A DNA stretch of 64,000 nucleotides, from contig BRKX01000006.1 of the NCBI GenBank assembly GCA_026008535.1, forward strand, positions 36,568,664-36,632,663, written 5' to 3'. The DNA is from Perilla frutescens (taxonomy: Eukaryota > Streptophyta > Magnoliopsida > Lamiales > Lamiaceae). The notes below the pieces were generated by a model. That model worked only from the letters and a program-made list of their open reading frames with translations. It did not search any database and was not told the DNA's origin. Shown here one piece after another: positions 59,095 through 64,000 of the stretch (position 1 is the first letter of the stretch; the number at the start of each line of letters is the position of its first letter). A program made the position numbers and the translations under genes.

Positions 59095-59110
59095 CTGGGA
59101 CGCAACCCAG
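59095..59110 (+). other. Conserved post-pol hairpin (CTGGGACGCAACCCAG)
   Basis: Stem CTGGG/CCCAG with loop ACGCAA, 42 bases after the pol stop and preceded by GCGCTA. Matches the hairpin after the protease of the gag-only Athila-like element (23890-23903, minus). Confidence 0.75.
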
Positions 59111-59546
59111 GTGTTTTCTTGTCTTAATTCATTTTTATTTATTTTTAATAAATTTTCCAGTTAATTAAACTAGTTTAGGGAGCAATTTTATGCTTGTTTT
59201 GGATAAGCATGGGGTTTGTAGGTTTAGATAATGAGAGAGAAAGATGAAGATAAAATAAATCCCTTAGAAATAGGGACTCTGAAGTGAGGCACGCTCGAGA
59301 GATAAAGTTTGTTCTAATTTTTTAAGGATAAGGCTTATCCATTAGCACGGGGCATACTGATCCGGGAGACTCCTAAGGAATTTGGAAAGTCACAAGTCAA
59401 ATCATGAATAGTGATCCCCTTAATATAAAAACCTTACCCCACAAAATCTCCACCATCACTTTGACTCGCTTTTGCAAAAATCAGAACCTTCTCTCTCGAT
59501 TTTTCTTCTGCAACCCTAATTTCTGTAAACCTTCAAACATCCAACA
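59111..59546 (+). promoter_or_regulatory. Spacer and leader of env-like gene 2
   Basis: No gene. CTTTTAATAAATTTTCCAG near 59140 could be a splice acceptor region for an env-like mRNA. CTTAATATAAAAACC (about 59419-59433) is the TATA-like box also found before copy 1. GGAGACTC at 59365-59372 is where copy 1's deletion is joined. Confidence 0.4.
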
Positions 59547-61475
59547 ATGGCGAAGACAAGAGGCAAGAAGGTCGCCCCAAAGGTTGGACCTAAGGCACGC
59601 CTGGACTTCGAGACCCCAGCTGTCTCTGAAGAGCCCTCTCCAACGAAGGTCGTGAAGAAACCCTCTGCGAAACCTAAGGAAAAGGCTGCAGCTGAAGCAG
59701 CCACTTCGAGCAAGCCACCCAAGGAGACCCCACCGGAACAGGAGCCTACGCCTGAATTCGAGGCGACGGAAGAAAGCTCTGCTACTCCAACTCAAACGGA
59801 GCAGCAAGATGCTGAGGCGACTGCTGAGGGCACGCAAGAAGAAAAGGCTACTGAAGAGCCTGAGCCAAAGCCAAAGAAAGGAGCTGAGAAGAAAAAACCC
59901 AAGAAGCCCGCTAAGGTTCCAACTCCAGTACCATCGGTGGAGATCGAGGACTTGGAAGACGAAGAAGAAGGAGAGGAAGTTGAAGGGAGAGAAGAAGCTG
60001 AAGATGAAGGAGACAGAGACACTGACTTGGACAAATACCTAACTGAAATCGAAGATATTGAGGTTGAGCCCCAACCAGAGAAGGTACCCCTGTTTGAAGA
60101 AGAAGAGGCGCCCGCTGACATCAAGAAGCGGGCACTGGAGAAGGCCAAAGGAAAAAGGAAGGTTGGAGAGCCCATACCAGAGCCAACCGAGCCAGAGGTG
60201 TCCCAGCAAGGGGACACTGAAGATGAGAAGGAGTAGGAGGAGCCCAGTGCGCCCTCCTAAACGCAAGCAGGCTCTGAAGAGCCCTCGGAGGACTCCTCAC
60301 CCAGGTGAAGGGTGGGGAAATCTGTTGGAATGAAAGCCGGAGTTAAGCTGGCTGGAGAGGCCTCTTCGCGGAAGAGGAAGGCTGAAGAGGGCACTTCAGC
60401 CCCTGTGCCTAAGAGAGGCAGAGGGGTGTGGGGCCCCACACCGAGTAAGCCCAGCAGTGGCCCGCCACCAGTCAAGGGCATCATCAACTCTAAAGGAGTC
60501 CACCGTGAGACGATTGCAGCTCTTGGTATAGAGTAGGAGGTACGAGATTTATTTTATGCAATTGGTTGGGAATGCTTTTTAGATATGGAGTGTGTTATTT
60601 TTCCATCACTGTCTCGTGATTTTATCCAAAACTTGAAAATCAAAGCTGTGAACAAGCCTGCCACGTCCACTAAGGTTTTGTCTTTTAAAATGATGGGTAG
60701 AAGTTATTCTCTTTCTGCTGATGATTTGAATATGTTACTGGGCATCGTTACATACTTGGGCCTCCAGGAGAAGGAGTATGTCGATGCCGTGACTGTAGTG
60801 CCCGACTCTGCAGAGGGAGTCGATGCAAAATGGGTCGATATTGGGGATGGATCCGTTTTTCAAAGCGGATCCACAAAGGGATACTGTTTGAATAATGATG
60901 CTTTGAGATTCTGCCATAGGGTGTTGGCCTATAACTTTTTCAGCCGTAAGGATAGCTCAAATTCAATCAAAAATCAGGAGCTATTCATTTTGTGGTGCAT
61001 GGTGCACAAAATCAGAATTAATTTCGGTTCTGTGGCCATTGCACATATTCGAGAAATTAAAACACACCCTAGGCATCGAATTTCTTGTGCCCAGTTAATC
61101 ACCCAACTTGCTGTTAGACATAGGCTCCTTGATCTGCATGATACTGAATTGACCCCCCTTCCCCGTAAATATTTTGATCATAACTGTCTAAGGAGAATGC
61201 AAGATGTGGTTGACGATGAGGATGGAAAGCCTGTTTTCTTTGTGTCGGGGGCAGACCCCTCGAGCATGCTTTTAGCTATTGCAGGCACATCGAAGAAACC
61301 ACCAGTAGGGAAGGCACCACAGAGGGAGCACCCAGTCGCAGTGATCACAAGGAGACTCGAGTTGATTGAGAATGCCCAGTTCCAGACCAATGAAAAACTG
61401 ACCCGAATAGAAGCAGCCCTGAAGGCCTATTTCAAGCATGTTGGGTTCTCCTACCCAACGCCCGCAACCGACTGA
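59547..61475 (+). pseudogene. Athila env-like (ORF of ATHILA type), copy 2
   Basis: Colinear with copy 1 and in one frame throughout: the same acidic/basic N-terminal domain, basic SSRKRKAEEG patch, core from about residue 330 (DLFYAIGWECFLDME, MMGRSYSLSADDLNMLL, VLAYNFFSRKD, VHKIRINFGSVAIAH) and the Pro-rich, coil-like end. Stops: TAG 60234 (shared with copy 1), TAA 60258, TGA 60306, TAG 60534. Against copy 1 the last three sites have Gln, Arg and Gln codons, so each arose by C to T (the TAA site also has a second change next to it). From 60537 the final 312 codons are open. Role in the element unknown; the ATHILA family label is by recall of the core motifs. Confidence 0.9.
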
Positions 61476-62642
61476 CCTGGTTCTTTCTGTCCATTAGATT
61501 AGGTTTTATTTTTGTTTTTTGTTTTGTTTTATTTGTTCTGTTTTCTTTGTTGTCTTGTTGTTTGAGTCTGTGTCCACACTTTGCAAGCTGCAAAGTGTGT
61601 GGGTGGGTAGTGAGTCAAAGCATGCTTTTCTGTGAGTCTGTGTGGGCATTTCACGTGATGATCCAATTTTTATTGTTTTACAGAAAAATCAGCATGCCCA
61701 ATTAAGATAGGGATGACGAACGAATTTTAGTATGCCCTATGAGACTTGAGCCTATATGTTGTATTCTTCAAATTTACAGTTTTCTTTCATTCATGAGTGT
61801 GAATAATTTTGTGCTTATGATGTTCTAGAATTTGCCTCTGTTCTGTGTTTAACTCTGGGAATTGTTGATGCATAGGTAGATGAGATAGGCCATGTTTCAC
61901 TGAACCACTGAAATAAATACCTCCCACCAATGACACAGCCATTGCACCCCCTTTTGAGCCAATAAAATGCCTTGGCCGATTTTGTTCTGGGATGGTTTAT
62001 ACCTAGCCAGAGCATTATAAAACCTGAAAAGAAAAATGGGTAAGGCAGAGTTGTTTTCTGAGAAGGCATATATATGAAGGGCCAGAAAAGATAGGGGGAA
62101 GAATAAAAAAAAAAGAAAAGAAAAAAAAAAGAAAAAGAAAAAGAAAAAAATAGTCTGAATAAAATTCCCCCGAGTTCTAAGTGTTTAGAATGCCCAAATA
62201 AGAAAGATTCAATGCCTGAATAGGGCACAGGAGGGTAGAGAATAGAAAGGAGCTGGGGAGGGGTCTGTACAAACAATAAAAACCCCTCCCACTTAAAATG
62301 CCCAACTGTAGCCTAAAAAGCCCTATTGATACTAATGCATCATGGTTTCTAGAGAATGAACAGCAGAACTTTGGCAAACTTATGGGACGAATTTGCATTG
62401 AATTACAGCCGAAATGAGAGCATACACTAAGTGAAGAGAGTCTGTGAGGAACACCTAGCTAAAACTCATTTTTGACCTATTTTAGGTATGCTGAAATTTG
62501 CAATTTTTGTTGGATTATTTCTGATGTGCCCACACTAAGTAACAGTTTGCATGCTTGTGTCTTGAGTCTGTTTCTTTTCTCTTTTATTTTCTTTTATTTT
62601 TTCTGGATGCGTTGCACCTCATGCTTGAGGACAATCATGCTT
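61476..62642 (+). other. 3' region after env-like gene 2
   Basis: Same content as 51744-52914: hairpin at 61575-61599 overlapping a second polypurine-tract copy, A/AAAG-rich tract near 62105-62150, no gene. Confidence 0.75.
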
Positions 62643-62656
62643 AAAGTGTGTGGGTG
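62643..62656 (+). promoter_or_regulatory. Polypurine tract before LTR3
   Basis: AAAGTGTGTGGGTG next to TGATAAGTCC, identical to the tract before LTR2. Confidence 0.75.
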
Positions 62657-64000
62657 TGATAAGTCCATTTATTTCGTGTTTTTAGGGGCATTTTATCGTG
62701 TATAAATATCCTTTTTAGTGTGTTTTAAGTCGAAAAGAACCAGGTTGCGGTCAAAGGGCATTCCAAGAGTCGAGTCTGGCGGAAGGGGCATTTTATGCCC
62801 AAATATTCACGATTATCTCGCACATATGTTCATCAGTGGCACAGGGGACATCCTTAGTATCCATCCCACATTCGGTCGGTGAATTGGGCATATCAGATAC
62901 GGATGGAACTGACAGATGATGTCGTGCCCACAGTACTCGCACAAACTCGGCCACATGGCAGAATGGGCATTCCAGTGAAATTCGGGATTCAGTTGAAGGA
63001 CAACTGGTGGAAAGATAGCTACATTATCCGCGGGAGAGTTGGAGCTAAGCTGAACTCCTGAAAGGTGCTGCAACAAAAGAATAAGCTGAGACGAGGAGAT
63101 AAAGCTAAATTTGAGGAGATAAGAGCAATCCCTAAAAATTAAGGATTTGTTGAAGTTGAAGCTTATCTAGTCAAGTCAGCGAGGGCATGCCGTTCCGGAT
63201 TTTCAGCAGAAGACCCCCGCTTGTGGGGGAGACTCTACTCGGAAATGTAACTATTTAAACAAGTTTAATTTCTGGAAAAACAAGCTTTTGACACTCTGAA
63301 ACACTTTATATTTCTGCAATTTATTTTCTGTACGCTGCTTAGGCAGCCAAATAATCTGAAAGGTCTTAAACCTTCGAGACATAGGTTATGTTTATGTTCA
63401 TCGACGTTGGAGTCGAGTTTTTGATTAATTAATTCAGTAAGTTTTCGTTTAATTTTATGTCTTTAAATTCTGCAAGTTTAATTATGTCTAGCCTTCTTGG
63501 CTAGATCTTTAATTCTGGCGTTTGAATGATGAAATTGGGTTAAGCATAAATCTGGACTCGTGAGGCTAAAATGGGCATAGTAATGCATGATTAGTTTCCG
63601 TTAATTCTTGTGCCTTGTTCCACGTGAGTGTGTGTCTGAAGAGCCCAATGTGGCTGATCACTCGTTAGGTAAAGAGGGCACACCACTATTAATTGAATTG
63701 GTGAATCGTGACTGTGTGTCGGTTCATATAGTAATAAGAAAATTTATGGGGTGTTGTGGGCACCAGAGGAATCAGTTGAACACAACAGATCTGGGTCTGT
63801 CTAGGGCACACTTCTGCTTGCTTGCTTACATCTCTTAGAGGAATCGGGAGGTGGGTAACTGGTTAGGGGTTTAATCAAAGAGGAATCACTTTTAAACCTA
63901 AAATGAAAGGATGGATGAGGAGACGCATGAGAGGAATCCAGTCACCATAACTAGATGACCTATCATGTATGAAACTCGGTGTGCCCATGATCGAGTTGTT
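62657..64000 (+). repeat. LTR3 of the Athila complex, continues past the window
   Basis: Same start as LTR1/LTR2. It runs beyond their truncation points into at least 670 further bases that still carry frequent GGGCA/TGCCC words (TGGGCATAG, AGGGCACACC, GTGGGCACC, TGTGCCCATG), which argues that they are LTR and not flanking DNA. The end is outside the window. The LTR2 frame is present but has a stop and other changes. Confidence 0.8.

Larger units (their letters stand above)
49064..64000 (+). mobile_element. Athila complex with three LTRs and two env-like genes
   Basis: LTR copies start TGATAAGTCC at 49064, 52929 and 62657. Between LTR1 and LTR2 lie only an env-like gene and 3' sequence. Between LTR2 and LTR3 lie gag, pol, a second env-like gene and the same 3' sequence. 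This is a tandem pair sharing the middle LTR, the first unit having lost gag-pol. LTR1 stops at 49632 and LTR2 is also 3'-truncated or internally deleted, while LTR3 continues to the window end. GGGCA/TGCCC words are dense throughout. Confidence 0.88.

Overview
This window is plant nuclear DNA made almost entirely of dead, nested retrotransposons. The element types (SIRE-like Ty1/copia, Athila-like and Tekay/Del-like Ty3/gypsy, 5'-truncated LINE) point to a flowering plant. The AT-rich background and the Athila/SIRE abundance suggest a dicot, but the species cannot be named. I found no convincing host gene, tRNA, rRNA or CRISPR array. Every protein-coding region I can read is an element gene, and almost all carry stops, frameshifts or deletions.

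Layout. 1-941: an LTR fragment. 942-11814 and 27264-27544: a 5'-truncated SIRE-like Ty1/copia element (+) with reverse transcriptase/RNase H, then three successive, diverged, mutually related env-like/plant-transposon-protein reading frames, a polypurine tract and a 3' LTR. That LTR is split by an Athila-like element (-, 11815-27258, target duplication ACCTA) that keeps only gag-protease. This in turn is split by a Tekay-like element (+, 14059-23214, target duplication GTATG). So the nesting is Tekay in Athila-like in SIRE.

27545-40088 holds copia pieces on the minus strand: X1 (gag to start of RT), X2 (protease to RNase H with the RT core deleted in frame, and a LINE insertion with a 15-bp target duplication), a copia LTR, and X3 (SIRE-type gag, protease and integrase with its 5' LTR, which contains a 41-bp tandem repeat). 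40089-42107 is noncoding, partly LTR-like. 42108-48574 is a badly decayed Ty3/gypsy gag-pol (-).

49064 to the window end is an Athila complex (+) with three LTRs: LTR1, an env-like gene, LTR2, gag-pol, a second env-like gene, LTR3. The first unit lost its gag-pol through a deletion joined at an 8-bp microhomology.

What stands out beyond ordinary decay: the triple env-like array; an array of UUCG-type mini-hairpins in the Tekay LTR; the same CGCGACC/GGTCGCG palindromes upstream of the TATA box in two unrelated LTR families; a hairpin just after pol shared by two different Athila-like elements; duplicated polypurine tracts; and a strong, family-wide excess of the word GGGCA/TGCCC in the Athila complex.
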